Below are positions 27,210 to 36,475 of a stretch of 64,000 nt of DNA, one piece after another. Below the pieces are notes generated by a model. That model ran no database searches. It was given only the letters and a program-made list of their open reading frames with translations, and was not told where the DNA came from. This stretch comes from Paraburkholderia sp. PGU19 (GTDB taxonomy: Bacteria > Pseudomonadota > Gammaproteobacteria > Burkholderiales > Burkholderiaceae). Positions within the stretch are counted from its first letter, which is position 1. The number at the start of each line of letters is the position of its first letter. The position numbers were made by a program, and so were the translations under genes. The DNA is taken from NCBI RefSeq assembly GCF_013426915.1, contig NZ_AP023181.1:992001-1056000 (forward strand), in the 5' to 3' direction.

Positions 27210-27922
27210 ATACGCCCGCCTCCTCCGACGAAAACGACCTTCGCTGCGCGGAGTACGTGCTTGGCGTGCTCAGCGACGAGGAGCGCCGCGAAATCGAGCT
27301 CGCGATGCAGCAGGAAGCGGACATGGCCGAATCGCTCGCGCGTTGGCAAGCGCGCCTGATGCCTTTGAACGAAGACGTGGCGGAGGTGATGCCGCCTTCG
27401 CATGTGTGGGACCGTTTGCAAGCGCAGTTGGGCTGGACGCAGACGGAGCGCCGCGCGGGTCTATGGAACAGCCTGTCGTTCTGGCGCTGGACGGGATTGA
27501 CGTCGGTCGTTGCAGCTTGCGCGCTCGCCATCGTCCTGACACGCACCGTGTTGCACGAAGCCGAGGCCCCACCCGCAGGCGCGCAATATCTCGTTGCGAC
27601 GCTCGAACGGCAAGGTCCGGGCGCAGCCTGGACGGCGACGGTGGATGCGCAACACGCACAAATCGTCGTCGTTCCGCCTCGCGACTTCTCGATTGCCGCC
27701 AACCATTCCACGCAGATGTGGATGATTCCGCCCGGCTCGAAACCCATCTCGCTGGGCGTCATCGATCCGCAGCACCCGACGATCGTGCACGTCGCGCAGG
27801 ATCAACTTCAGCAACTCGGCGCACAGACCACGCTTGCGGTGTCCCTCGAACCGCAAGGGGGATCGCCAACCGGGCAACCCACCGGGCCAGTACTTGCAGC
27901 GGGCCGCGTCGAGGGAATCTGA
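27206..27922 (+). CDS. RskA-type anti-sigma factor
   Basis: A 238-residue membrane anti-sigma factor. The N-terminal cytoplasmic part (RCAEYVLGVLSDEERREIE) resembles the anti-sigma-K domain without an obvious zinc-binding HxxxCxxC, one membrane segment lies at about residues 95-115 (GLTSVVAACALAIVLTRTV), and the periplasmic RskA domain follows (QMWMIPPGSKPISLGVID). It should hold the preceding sigma factor at the inner membrane until proteolysis or oxidation releases it. Start ATG overlaps the sigma stop. Confidence 0.9.
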   Translation: MNTPASSDENDLRCAEYVLGVLSDEERREIELAMQQEADMAESLARWQARLMPLNEDVAEVMPPSHVWDRLQAQLGWTQTERRAGLWNSLSFWRWTGLTSVVAACALAIVLTRTVLHEAEAPPAGAQYLVATLERQGPGAAWTATVDAQHAQIVVVPPRDFSIAANHSTQMWMIPPGSKPISLGVIDPQHPTIVHVAQDQLQQLGAQTTLAVSLEPQGGSPTGQPTGPVLAAGRVEGI

Positions 27923-28048
27923 ACGTTCGAACGCGGGTGATACCGGCAGCATTCGCCTGACAATCTGATCGGTGCGATGCTGACCGGCCTCAGGCGCGCC
28001 CCCGCCGACAAGCGCTGATGGTCGGGCGCGCAGCCCGAACGCCCGTCC

Positions 28049-29224
28049 TTAGAACATCTTGCGAAGACCGACTGCCACGCCCAACTGGTTGGTCCGGCCA
28101 ATGGTATTGGTCGGCACACCGGCGGAATTGACGCCGCCCGGATAGTCGGCGGCGAAAGCGCCCGTGCCGCGCGCCCAGTCCGTGATCGCGTAGACTTCCG
28201 TCTGCCTCGAGAACGAGTATTCGGCGAGAATCGTAGCCGACTGGTTCACCCCCGTACCAAGCGAACCGTCGAGCCGTTCAGCATTGCGCGCGTGCCCGTA
28301 GTAGTAGGCGAACGTGAACAGCAATGGAGCGGTGGCCTTCCAGTTCGCACCGACGTACAACGTATCGTCGATGCGATTGGGACTGGCACCCTTCAATGTC
28401 GGCGAGCCCGCTTGTTGCATGTTGACGTCGGTCAATCCCGTCTGATCCTGGCCGTGAAGCCAGCCGGCCAGCAGACGGACGTCGTGCGTGACCTGCCAGG
28501 CGCCGCTGATGTGCATGAAGTTCGTCTTGCCGCCATTGATTGCACTGCCGACACTGGTCCCGACTGCGGAGCCCGTCGCGGAAGTCGGTACCGAAACCTG
28601 CTGGAAGCCTGCGTTGAGCATAGCTGGGCCATACGTGTACGTCAGTTCTACGGCGTAGATGGCGCCGAGACCGAGCGCGCCCGGCTGGTTGCCGAAGCCA
28701 TAAAGCGCATCGATCGCCAGGTTATAGAACGTGCCTTTGTACTTGACCGCGTTGTTGATTTCCAGGTAATTGCCGATACCGTTATAAGGCCAACTGTTCT
28801 GCCAGTAGTTGCCAACGGTCAATGGGTCGAAGATATCGCCCAGGGTGTCGTAAGCGGGCGCGTATTGCCTGCCGAAAGTGAGTGCGCCCCACTGCTCGTT
28901 CGACAGGCCCACGTAAGCCTGTCGACTGAACAATGTGTTGGGAACGTGGAGTGTCCCATTAAAGGCTTCGAAGCCGTTTTCGAGGTGGAAGACTGCGGAC
29001 CATCCGCCGCCCAGATCTTCGCTGCCCTTCAAGCCCCACCGGCTGTGGGTTTCCGGACCCGAGGTCATGGCGACCTGGTCGTCGCCGCCCGGGCCGGCGT
29101 TCGTCTGATAGCGGATGGCTTCATCGACGATGCCGTATAGCGTGACTGAGCTTTGTGCGAATGCCAGCGGAGTCGCGGCAGCCAAAAGTGCGCCAATGGC
29201 ACTGGAGATAACGATCTTTTTCAT
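28049..29224 (-). CDS. Gram-negative trimeric porin
   Basis: A 391-residue general porin of the Burkholderia OmpC-like family. Signal peptide MKKIVISSAIGALLAAATPLAFA with cleavage before QSSVTLYGIVDEAI. The sequence alternates as expected for a 16-strand barrel, contains GFGRQY-like TFGRQYAPAYDT in the loop 3 area, and ends in ...GLRKMF with the C-terminal aromatic residue needed for barrel assembly. Located in the outer membrane as a trimer for small hydrophilic solutes. Transcribed away from the reductase gene at 29511. Confidence 0.93.
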   Translation of the reverse strand: MKKIVISSAIGALLAAATPLAFAQSSVTLYGIVDEAIRYQTNAGPGGDDQVAMTSGPETHSRWGLKGSEDLGGGWSAVFHLENGFEAFNGTLHVPNTLFSRQAYVGLSNEQWGALTFGRQYAPAYDTLGDIFDPLTVGNYWQNSWPYNGIGNYLEINNAVKYKGTFYNLAIDALYGFGNQPGALGLGAIYAVELTYTYGPAMLNAGFQQVSVPTSATGSAVGTSVGSAINGGKTNFMHISGAWQVTHDVRLLAGWLHGQDQTGLTDVNMQQAGSPTLKGASPNRIDDTLYVGANWKATAPLLFTFAYYYGHARNAERLDGSLGTGVNQSATILAEYSFSRQTEVYAITDWARGTGAFAADYPGGVNSAGVPTNTIGRTNQLGVAVGLRKMF

Positions 29225-29510
29225 CAGCGATCCACCGTAATTAGTGAGCCAGCTGGGTCAATTTCGTGAACAGGAGCATAGCCTGTCAATTCGTTGCAGC
29301 AAAGCGATCTGCTAACGAGGTGTTGTTTATTTGCCGTGCTGCACGGAGGCTTGTGAATGTTCTGGCGATCGACTATGTCGAAGCGGCGTTGCCTCTAATT
29401 GCTGATGCAAGAGCGCTTTCTTTGGAAATCGATTTGAGTAGTTGTCGATCGACATGCAATTCGTTCGTCGTATAGATGGATCGATCGGGTCCGTCGACCT
29501 GGAGAACATC

Positions 29511-30128
29511 ATGCGCAAGCTCGTTGTTTCCGTTTTCATCAGTCTGGATGGCGTGGTGCAAGCACCTGGCGGGCCGGACGAAGATCGCAGCGGCGATTTC
29601 CGCCTTGGCGGCTGGATAGTCCCCTATGCCGACGAAGCCATTGGCCAGAACTTGCAGGACCTGCTCTCGCAACCGTTCGAGTTGCTACTGGGCCGTCGCA
29701 CCTACGACATATTCGCGTCGTATTGGCCACATGTACCGGCCGACTCTCACAGCCGCGCCATCGCCGACCTGTTCAACAGCGTACCGAAACATGTCGCCAC
29801 GCATCAGTCCGGCACGCTCGACTGGCAGAACAGTCATACGCTGTCGGGCGACCTCGCCGACGCGATACGTGCGCTCAAACGTCAGGACGGCGCCAATCTA
29901 TTGACCTTCGGCAGCGGCGACATGCTGCGCCAACTGCTTGCAGCCGGCCTGGTGGATGAGCTTCGGCTTGTGATTTACCCCATCATGCTTGGGCGCGGCA
30001 AGCGCTTGTTCGGCGACGACGCACTCGCGTCTGCGTTCACTCTGGCGCACTCGATCAGTACGCCTGGCGGTGTGTTGATTACCCGCTACTTGCGTGACGG
30101 CGAGGTGCGCACAGGAACATTCGACTAA
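29511..30128 (+). CDS. Dihydrofolate reductase family (RibD C-terminal-like) protein
   Basis: A 205-residue protein with the bacterial bifunctional deaminase-reductase C-terminal fold. MRKLVVSVFISLDGVVQAPG, the LLLGRRTYDIFASYWP motif (about 56-71) and the LVDELRLVIYPIMLGRGKRLF motif near the end are diagnostic of this stand-alone DHFR-like group. It probably reduces a pterin- or flavin-like or unknown carbonyl substrate with NADPH; genuine folate metabolism is unlikely. ATG at 29511 has GGAGAA nearby. Its neighbours suggest no pathway. Confidence 0.88.
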   Translation: MRKLVVSVFISLDGVVQAPGGPDEDRSGDFRLGGWIVPYADEAIGQNLQDLLSQPFELLLGRRTYDIFASYWPHVPADSHSRAIADLFNSVPKHVATHQSGTLDWQNSHTLSGDLADAIRALKRQDGANLLTFGSGDMLRQLLAAGLVDELRLVIYPIMLGRGKRLFGDDALASAFTLAHSISTPGGVLITRYLRDGEVRTGTFD

Positions 30129-30280
30129 GTCGAGTAAGCCTGCATATAGCGATAACTGTTTGGTCCCTCGCATTAAGACCGTTACCAATCAAGCGATGGT
30201 CGGCTATTTGAGCGGGTCTTTTACGGTGCTGCGACTAGCACGTATCGCACGCGCCGGTGCGCGATCAATGTGGTGCGCTG

Positions 30281-31321
30281 TTACGCAGCACTGGCGCGAG
30301 ATGCCCCCGCACCGATACTCGATTCCCTGACAACGAGTTCAGGCACCGCAAAGTATTGCACTGGCGGCTTTTCCTCTTCAGAGGTTTCGCTCAGTCGAGC
30401 CAGCAGCGTCTCGCTAGCAATGGTGCCGAGCTTATCCGCGCCTGCAAACAGCGTCGTCAAGGGCGGATTGGTGTGCTCAGCCGCAACGACATTGTCACAA
30501 CCCACAACTGCCAGAGCCTTGCCCGCGCGCTTGCCCATTCTGTCGAGTTCGTGCAGCACGCCGATTGCGACCTGATCGTTGTAGCAAACCACCGCCGTCG
30601 GCCGCGGCTTCATGTCGAAGATCGCGCGGACCGCATTGCGCCCACCCTCGGGCGTCAAAGGGACATCGATGATCCAGTCGTCATCGACAGGCAGTGAGTG
30701 CTTCGCCATCGCCGACAGATAACCCTGCCTGCGCTGATTGGCAACTGCATAACCCTTCCGGTTGCCAGCGAAAGCGATGCGCGTGTGTCCCTGCCCGATC
30801 AGATGCTCGGTAGCCAATGCGAATCCATAGCTGTTGTCGACACCAATGGTATCGACGTCGGGCCCCATCGGACGCATGACGAGTACAAGCGGAATGCCCC
30901 ACGACTGAATTTCGGCGGGCAACGCATCCGGCGTCCCAAGTGCTGGAGACATGATCAGGCCAGCGACATTCTGCTCACGCATGGATCGCAGAACCCTCGT
31001 CTGCGTTTCGAGACTTTCGGCAGTGTGAGCCATCAGCGTCGTATATCCAGCCTGAGCCAGCACCCGCTCGATTGCCACCAGCAATTCAACAAAAAACGGG
31101 TTGGTCAGATCGTTGATCACCATGCCGATCGTCGTGCTGCGCCTTCCGCGCAGGATGGCCGCCCCGCGGTTGTAGACATAGCCGAGCGCGCGAGCCGCCT
31201 CGCGCACCTTATCGGCCGTTTCGGCCTTGATACGCGGACTCTCCTGCAAAACGAGCGACACCGTCGATTTCGACACGCCAGCCGCAGCGGCAATGTCCTG
31301 AATGGTCGGACCAGATTTCAT
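30281..31321 (-). CDS. LacI-family repressor of the divergent catabolic cluster
   Basis: A 346-residue LacI/GalR regulator. The N-terminal helix-turn-helix and hinge helix (TIQDIAAAAGVSKSTVSLVL ... GYVYNRGAAILRGRRS) precede a periplasmic-binding-protein-like domain with HLIGQGHTRIAFAGN and TAVVCYNDQVAIGVL. ATG 31321 puts the DNA-binding domain at the usual distance from the N-terminus; another ATG at 31363 would place a palindromic operator inside the gene. Three copies of a 14-bp palindrome lie between it and the oxidoreductase gene, so it very probably represses the cluster and its own gene until a sugar-like inducer binds. Confidence 0.93.
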   Translation of the reverse strand: MKSGPTIQDIAAAAGVSKSTVSLVLQESPRIKAETADKVREAARALGYVYNRGAAILRGRRSTTIGMVINDLTNPFFVELLVAIERVLAQAGYTTLMAHTAESLETQTRVLRSMREQNVAGLIMSPALGTPDALPAEIQSWGIPLVLVMRPMGPDVDTIGVDNSYGFALATEHLIGQGHTRIAFAGNRKGYAVANQRRQGYLSAMAKHSLPVDDDWIIDVPLTPEGGRNAVRAIFDMKPRPTAVVCYNDQVAIGVLHELDRMGKRAGKALAVVGCDNVVAAEHTNPPLTTLFAGADKLGTIASETLLARLSETSEEEKPPVQYFAVPELVVRESSIGAGASRASAA

Positions 31322-31335
31322 GTTGCTTTGCACAA

Positions 31336-31349
31336 TTGGAACGTTCCAA
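31336..31349. promoter_or_regulatory. LacI-type operator O1
   Basis: TTGGAACGTTCCAA, a perfect 14-bp palindrome with the central CG typical of LacI-family operators, lies 15 bp before the repressor's ATG, likely overlapping the repressor's own leader. Confidence 0.85.
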
Positions 31350-31356
31350 AAAGTGT

Positions 31357-31385
31357 TTGACATCGTGAAATCAGTCTACTACAGT
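31357..31385 (+). promoter_or_regulatory. Sigma-70 promoter of the catabolic operon
   Basis: TTGACA at 31357-31362 (perfect -35) and TACAGT at 31380-31385 (4 of 6 for -10) are separated by 17 bp. Transcription would begin near 31392, inside operator O2, giving simple steric repression. Confidence 0.7.
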
Positions 31386-31388
31386 TTG

Positions 31389-31402
31389 TTGGAACGATCC
31401 AA
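31389..31402. promoter_or_regulatory. LacI-type operator O2
   Basis: TTGGAACGATCCAA differs from the perfect palindrome by one base. It covers the predicted transcription start of the operon. Confidence 0.83.
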
Positions 31403-31412
31403 CGAACGCGAA

Positions 31413-31426
31413 TTGGAACGTTCCAA
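31413..31426. promoter_or_regulatory. LacI-type operator O3
   Basis: A second perfect TTGGAACGTTCCAA, 24 bp after O2 and 12 bp before the oxidoreductase ATG, just upstream of its GGAGAG ribosome binding site. O1 is 77 bp upstream of O3, so looping between them is possible. Confidence 0.85.
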
Positions 31427-31437
31427 TGGAGAGAGAC

Positions 31438-32457
31438 ATGACAGAAAAAACCCGCTGGGCGCTGATCGGCGCCAGCACCATCGCCGACGAATGGATGGTC
31501 AATGCCATCCGCTCGCAGCCGGATGGTGAGATCGCCACCGTGGTGAGCGGCAGCGCGGAGCGCGCACGCGAGTTTGCTGAAAAGCACGCCATCCCGTCGC
31601 ACTCTGCAAACCTCGACGCCGTACTCGCCGCCCCGTCTATCACGGCCGTCTACATCAGCAGCACTAATGAGAAACATCTGCCGCAAGTGCTCGCGGCGGC
31701 GAAAGCCGGCAAGCACGTGCTGTGCGAAAAGCCCCTCGCGCTGGCAGAAGACGAAGCGGCGCAAATGATCGAAACGTGCGCCTCACACGGCGTAAAGCTC
31801 GGCACGAATCATCACCTGCGATGCGCGGCGACGCACCGGAAGATGCGCGAACTCATTCGCGCCGGCGCAATCGGCACGCCCCTCTTCGTCCGCGTCTTCC
31901 ATGCGGTCTCGCTGCCACCGCATCTGCGCGGCTGGCGTATCGAACGGCCCGATGCGGGCGGCGGCGTGATTCTCGATATCTCCGTTCACGACATCGACAC
32001 GCTGCGCTTCCTGCTCGACGACGAGCCCGTCGAAGTCAGCGCCATGACGTCGTCGGGAACGATGTCGACGGCGGGACTCGCGGACGGCGTGATGGCGATC
32101 GTGCGCTTCAAAAACGGCGTGCTCGCGCAACTCCACGATGCGTTCACCGTGCCGTACGCGCCGACGGGGCTCGAGATTCACGGCACGGCGGGTTCCTTGT
32201 TCGCGAAGGACGTGATGACGCAGCGACCGGTCGGGGAGATCACGCTGCGCTCGGCAGAAGGCACGCGAGACATCGAAGTCGAACATCGCGACCTGTATTG
32301 CACGGCCGTCGCGCAATTCCATCGCTCGATTATGGAAGGACAGAACCCTGCCGCGACGGGCATCGATGGCTATCGCTCGCTCGTCGCCGCGCTGTCGCTC
32401 GTGAAGTCCGCCGAAGCAGGCGGCCACGTGACGGTGCCATCCCGTTTCGCTGAATAA
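31438..32457 (+). CDS. Gfo/Idh/MocA-family oxidoreductase
   Basis: A 339-residue NAD(P)-dependent dehydrogenase, first gene of the LacI-controlled operon. Rossmann domain starts WALIGASTIADEWMV; CEKPLALAEDEA (about 98-109) carries the family's EKP motif; DISVHDIDTLRFLL (about 178-191) has the His/Asp catalytic region. Relatives oxidise hydroxyls of sugars, inositols or their acids. ATG 31438 has GGAGAG at 31428-31433; an in-frame ATG four codons upstream overlaps operator O3 and is less likely. The substrate is unknown. Confidence 0.9.
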   Translation: MTEKTRWALIGASTIADEWMVNAIRSQPDGEIATVVSGSAERAREFAEKHAIPSHSANLDAVLAAPSITAVYISSTNEKHLPQVLAAAKAGKHVLCEKPLALAEDEAAQMIETCASHGVKLGTNHHLRCAATHRKMRELIRAGAIGTPLFVRVFHAVSLPPHLRGWRIERPDAGGGVILDISVHDIDTLRFLLDDEPVEVSAMTSSGTMSTAGLADGVMAIVRFKNGVLAQLHDAFTVPYAPTGLEIHGTAGSLFAKDVMTQRPVGEITLRSAEGTRDIEVEHRDLYCTAVAQFHRSIMEGQNPAATGIDGYRSLVAALSLVKSAEAGGHVTVPSRFAE

Positions 32458-32476
32458 AAGTTCGAGGAGATTGACT

Positions 32477-34069
32477 GTGCGTTCCAGCAAGGTTGTTTCA
32501 TTGGCCCACGCGGCGAGCCTGATCAACGATGACGACGTCGTCACCGTCAGTTCGTCGAGCGGTCTGGGTTGTCCCGATGCAATGCTCGCCGCTATCGGCG
32601 CCCGCTTCGACGCGGAAGACCATCCGCGCAATCTGACGATGCTGCATCCGATCGCTGCGGGCGATATGTACGGCATCAAGGGCATCGATCACATCGCGAA
32701 GAAAGGACTGATTCATACCGTCATCGCCGGGTCGTTTCCGAGCGGCCCATCGAGCCTGCCTATGCCCGACATCTGGCATCTGATCACCGACAACGACATC
32801 CGCGCGTACAACCTGCCGAGCGGCGTGCTGTTCGACATGCATCGCGAGGTCGCGGCGAAACGCCCCGGCGTGCTGACCAAGGTCGGCCTCGACACGTATG
32901 TCGATCCCGACCGCCAGGGCGGCGCGATGAACGCGCAGGCCGCCGAACATCCCATCGTCGAAAAGGTGACGTTCGCGGGCGACGAGTGGCTGCACTACAA
33001 AAACTTCGTGCCGCGCGTTGCAATCGTGCGCGCAACGACAGCCGATGAACGCGGCAACCTGTCGTTCGAACATGAAGGCGCGCTGCTTGGCGGACGCGAT
33101 CAGGCGCTGGCCGTGCGCAATAACGGCGGCATCGTGATCGCGCAAGTGAAGCGCGTCGTGAAGGCCGGTTCGCTGCATACGCAGCAGGTGCACATTCCGT
33201 GCAATCTCGTCGACTACGTGGTGGTCGATCCCGAGCAGAAGCAGACGACACAGATCGAATACGACCCGGAAATCAGCGGCGAAATCAAACTGCCCGAGAG
33301 CGCATTCGCGTTTGCCGAGTGGCACGCGGACAAGGTCATCGCACGGCGCGCGGCAATGGAACTCGCGCAGAACGATGCGGTAAATCTCGGCTTCGGCATC
33401 TCCGCCAACGTGCCGCGCGTTCTGCTCGAAGAAGGCTACCGCGACGACGTGACGTGGGTCATCGAACAGGGCGCTGTCGGCGGCGTGCCGTTGCTCGGTT
33501 TCGCCTTTGGATGCTCGGGCAATGCCGACGCCATCATGCCTTCGCCTTCGCAATTCGTGTACTTCCAGGGCGGCGGCTTCGATGTATCGCTGCTGTCGTT
33601 CCTGCAAGTGGACCGCTTCGGCAACGTGAACGTGTCGAAGTTGCCGAGCAAGCCATATCTCACTGCCGGATGCGGCGGCTTCATCGACATCACGACGCAT
33701 GCGAAGCGTGTGGTCTTCAGTGGCTATTTCACGGCGGGCGCAAAGATCGAAGTCGGTGATGGCCGTCTGAAGATCATCAAGGAAGGCAAAAAGAAGTTCA
33801 TCGCCGATGTGGACCACGTGACTTTCAGCGGACGCATGGGAAGAGAGCGTAATCAGCAAGCGCTGTACGTCACGGAACGCTGCGTGATCCAACTCGGCGA
33901 CAAAGGCCTCGAAGTGATCGAAATAGCCCCCGGCATCGATCTGCAAAGGGATGTACTCGATCAGTGCGATATCGAGTTGGCCGTCTCTCCTGCCCTGAAG
34001 ACGATGGATGCGTCCATTTTCACGGACGCTCCGTTCGGTCTGAAGCTGAAGGAGGCGCGTCATGGCTGA
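32477..34069 (+). CDS. Single-chain acyl-CoA:carboxylate CoA-transferase (YdiF/PCT-like)
   Basis: A 530-residue fused alpha-beta class I CoA-transferase. The N-terminal half contains the GSSSG-like SSSSGLGCPDAML region; the C-terminal half has EQGAVGG (about residues 330-336) whose Glu matches the class I active-site Glu in the ExGxxG motif that forms the glutamyl-CoA thioester. It moves CoA from acetyl- or succinyl-CoA to a carboxylic acid. GTG 32477 is seven bases after GAGGAGA; the TTG at 32471 is too close. The gene overlaps the enoyl-CoA hydratase gene by 8 bases, so acid activation and hydration are coupled. Confidence 0.87.
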   Translation: MRSSKVVSLAHAASLINDDDVVTVSSSSGLGCPDAMLAAIGARFDAEDHPRNLTMLHPIAAGDMYGIKGIDHIAKKGLIHTVIAGSFPSGPSSLPMPDIWHLITDNDIRAYNLPSGVLFDMHREVAAKRPGVLTKVGLDTYVDPDRQGGAMNAQAAEHPIVEKVTFAGDEWLHYKNFVPRVAIVRATTADERGNLSFEHEGALLGGRDQALAVRNNGGIVIAQVKRVVKAGSLHTQQVHIPCNLVDYVVVDPEQKQTTQIEYDPEISGEIKLPESAFAFAEWHADKVIARRAAMELAQNDAVNLGFGISANVPRVLLEEGYRDDVTWVIEQGAVGGVPLLGFAFGCSGNADAIMPSPSQFVYFQGGGFDVSLLSFLQVDRFGNVNVSKLPSKPYLTAGCGGFIDITTHAKRVVFSGYFTAGAKIEVGDGRLKIIKEGKKKFIADVDHVTFSGRMGRERNQQALYVTERCVIQLGDKGLEVIEIAPGIDLQRDVLDQCDIELAVSPALKTMDASIFTDAPFGLKLKEARHG

Positions 34070-34844
34070 CCAGCAACTGATCCAGATCGAGAAGACGAAC
34101 GCCGTTGCTGTCGTCACGCTCAATCGGCCGGACAAGCTGAATGCGCTGACGCCGGAGATGCTCGATCAACTCGAAGCCGCAGCGGCACGACTCGAATCGG
34201 ATGCGAGCATGCGCGCCGTCGTGCTGACAGGCGCGGGTGAACGCGCCTTCTGTGTCGGCGCCGACATCAACCAGTGGTCGGCACTCGCGCCGCTCGACAT
34301 GTGGCGCGTATGGGTGTCACGCGGTCATCGCATCTTCGACCGCTGGGCGGCATTGCGTCTGCCCGTCGTCGCGGCGATCAACGGCCCCGCATTTGGCGGC
34401 GGCCTCGAACTGGCCGCAGTCGCCGACGTGCGCGTCGCGGACCCCGCTGCCACGTTCGCGCTGCCTGAAGCGAGCATCGCGACCTGCCCAGGCTGGTCCG
34501 GCACGCAACGGCTGGTTTCGCTGATTGGTCCGAGCCATGTGAAATCGCTTGCGCTTACCGCCCGGCGCATCGACGCGCAGCGCGCGTACAGCATCGGACT
34601 AGTCGACGAAATCTCCGCGCCGAAAGAGTCGGTCGCGGCAGCCATCGTTATCGCTGAAAAGATCGCGACGCTCGCGCCCGTCTCCGTGCAACTGACCAAG
34701 CAACTCATCAACGCCGCCTCGGGATTCGGGGCCGGCGCAACCCTGGAAGCCATGGCGGGCGCGCTGTCCGCATCGACGCACGACGCCCGCGAAGGCATGG
34801 CCAGTTTCCGCGAACGGCGCCCGGCGCAATACGAGGGTCAATGA
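34062..34844 (+). CDS. Enoyl-CoA hydratase/isomerase family protein
   Basis: A 260-residue crotonase-fold enzyme. FCVGADINQWS (about 66-76) gives the oxyanion-hole A/G-D-I motif, and GPAFGGGLELAAVADVRVAD (about 108-127) the second; PEASIATCPGWSGTQRLV replaces the usual PEIxLGxxPGxGGTQRL. Likely hydrates or isomerises the CoA ester made by the transferase encoded just upstream. Not in a fatty-acid operon, so its substrate is probably the special acyl-CoA of this pathway. ATG lies within the end of the transferase gene. Confidence 0.88.
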   Translation: MADQQLIQIEKTNAVAVVTLNRPDKLNALTPEMLDQLEAAAARLESDASMRAVVLTGAGERAFCVGADINQWSALAPLDMWRVWVSRGHRIFDRWAALRLPVVAAINGPAFGGGLELAAVADVRVADPAATFALPEASIATCPGWSGTQRLVSLIGPSHVKSLALTARRIDAQRAYSIGLVDEISAPKESVAAAIVIAEKIATLAPVSVQLTKQLINAASGFGAGATLEAMAGALSASTHDAREGMASFRERRPAQYEGQ

Positions 34845-34845
34845 C

Positions 34846-36387
34846 ATGACGTACGACACCGCAATTCCCGCTGCAACTGCGCTTTTGACAAGCGACAAAA
34901 CCCCTGCGCATGAAGCCTATAACGGCCGCATGTACATCGACGGCACGTGGACCGAATCCACGGACAAACAGCGCTTCGAGCGCCGCAGTCCCGCGCATGG
35001 CCACGTTGTCAGTTCGTTTCCGGAAGCGACACCGGCAGACGTCGAGCGAGCCATCAACGCCGCCGACCTCGCCTTCCGTCACGGTCCATGGCCGAAGCTC
35101 AAAGGCGCGGAACGCGCGCGAATTCTTCTCGCGATCGCTGACGGCATCAAGGCACGCGTCGACAGGATGTCGCTGCTCGAATCCCTCGAAACGGGTAAGC
35201 CACTTGCGCAGGCACGCGGCGAAGTCTCCGGCTGCATCGATCTCTGGCAATACGCCGCAAGCCTCGCCCGCACGACGAGCGGCGACGCCTACGACACGCT
35301 CGGCGAAGACATGCTCGGCATCGTGCTGCGCCAGCCGATCGGCGTCGTCGGACTCATCACGCCGTGGAATTTCCCGCTGTGGATTCTTTCGCAGAAGCTG
35401 CCGTTCGCACTCGCGGCGGGTTGCACCTGCGTCGTCAAACCGAGCGAATTGACGTCGAGCACCACCGTCATGCTGATGGAGATTCTCGAACAGGCCGGCG
35501 TACCGGCAGGCGTCGTCAACGTGGTGACGGGCAAAGGTCCGTCCGTCGGCCAGCCGCTCGCGGAGCACGACGCCATCGACATGCTGTCGTTCACCGGTTC
35601 GACGCGCGTCGGCAGTCTGCTCGGCGGACTCGCATCGAAGAAGCTGAAGAAGGTCGCGCTCGAACTCGGCGGCAAGAACCCGCAGATCGTCTTCCCCGAT
35701 TGCGACTGGGACGCAATGATCGATGCCGTCGTGTTCGGCGTGTACTTCAACGCGGGCGAATGCTGCAACAGCGGCAGCCGCGTGCTCGTGCACGAATCGA
35801 TTTCAGAGCGCTTTGCGCAAGCGGTCGTCGAGCGCGCGCGGCAAGTGCCCGTTGGCGACCCGCTGCATCCCGAGTGCAAGATCGGCGCGATCGTCAGCGA
35901 GAACCAGTTGGTCGAGATTCTCGGCAACATCGACAAGGGCGTTGCGGCAGGCGCGCGCCTGCGCCTGGGCGGCAAACGCTATGACGCGAACGGCCTGTAT
36001 CTGGAGCCGACCGTCATCAGCGATGTCACGCCCGACATGAGCATCGCCCGCGAAGAAATCTTCGGCCCCGTGCTCACGATCATCCCCTTCTCCGACACGC
36101 AGCACGCAATCGATATCGCGAACGACACGGCTTATGGACTCTCCGCCGCCGTCTGGAGCAACGACATCAACACGTGCCTGAGCGTTGCGCGCGGCGTCGA
36201 TGCGGGCACGGTTTGGGTCAACACGTTCCTCGACGGTTATCCCGAACTGCCGTTCGGCGGCTTCAAGTCGAGCGGCGTGGGACGCGAACTCGGCAAGCAG
36301 GCCGTCGAAGACTACACCGAGACGAAGACGATCCAGCTTCACATCGGAGAGCGCAAGAACTGGTGGCTACCGCGTCCAGCCGCCTGA
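34846..36387 (+). CDS. NAD(P)-dependent aldehyde dehydrogenase
   Basis: A 513-residue aldehyde dehydrogenase superfamily enzyme. Motifs: TPWNFPLWIL (about 168-177), FTGSTRVGSLL (cofactor), LELGGKNPQIVF with the general-base Glu, and NAGECCNSGSRVLV with the catalytic Cys (about 302). C-terminal FGGFKSSGVGRELG. It is betaine-aldehyde/gamma-guanidinobutyraldehyde-like in length. It starts two bases after the hydratase stop, so translation is coupled. Likely role: oxidise an aldehyde intermediate to the acid activated by the CoA-transferase (inference). Confidence 0.9.
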   Translation: MTYDTAIPAATALLTSDKTPAHEAYNGRMYIDGTWTESTDKQRFERRSPAHGHVVSSFPEATPADVERAINAADLAFRHGPWPKLKGAERARILLAIADGIKARVDRMSLLESLETGKPLAQARGEVSGCIDLWQYAASLARTTSGDAYDTLGEDMLGIVLRQPIGVVGLITPWNFPLWILSQKLPFALAAGCTCVVKPSELTSSTTVMLMEILEQAGVPAGVVNVVTGKGPSVGQPLAEHDAIDMLSFTGSTRVGSLLGGLASKKLKKVALELGGKNPQIVFPDCDWDAMIDAVVFGVYFNAGECCNSGSRVLVHESISERFAQAVVERARQVPVGDPLHPECKIGAIVSENQLVEILGNIDKGVAAGARLRLGGKRYDANGLYLEPTVISDVTPDMSIAREEIFGPVLTIIPFSDTQHAIDIANDTAYGLSAAVWSNDINTCLSVARGVDAGTVWVNTFLDGYPELPFGGFKSSGVGRELGKQAVEDYTETKTIQLHIGERKNWWLPRPAA

Positions 36388-36475
36388 CCACGAATCCATC
36401 CCGATCGCGCCACGGCATGCCCGCTGTGGTGTCCACAAGAAAGCCCGCCAAGAGAGCGTCATCAAGGAGACAAAG

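Noticed and set aside
28022..28038. 6-bp stem-loop just after the porin stop
   Set aside because: The stem is short, without a T run on the porin's strand; too weak to call a terminator.
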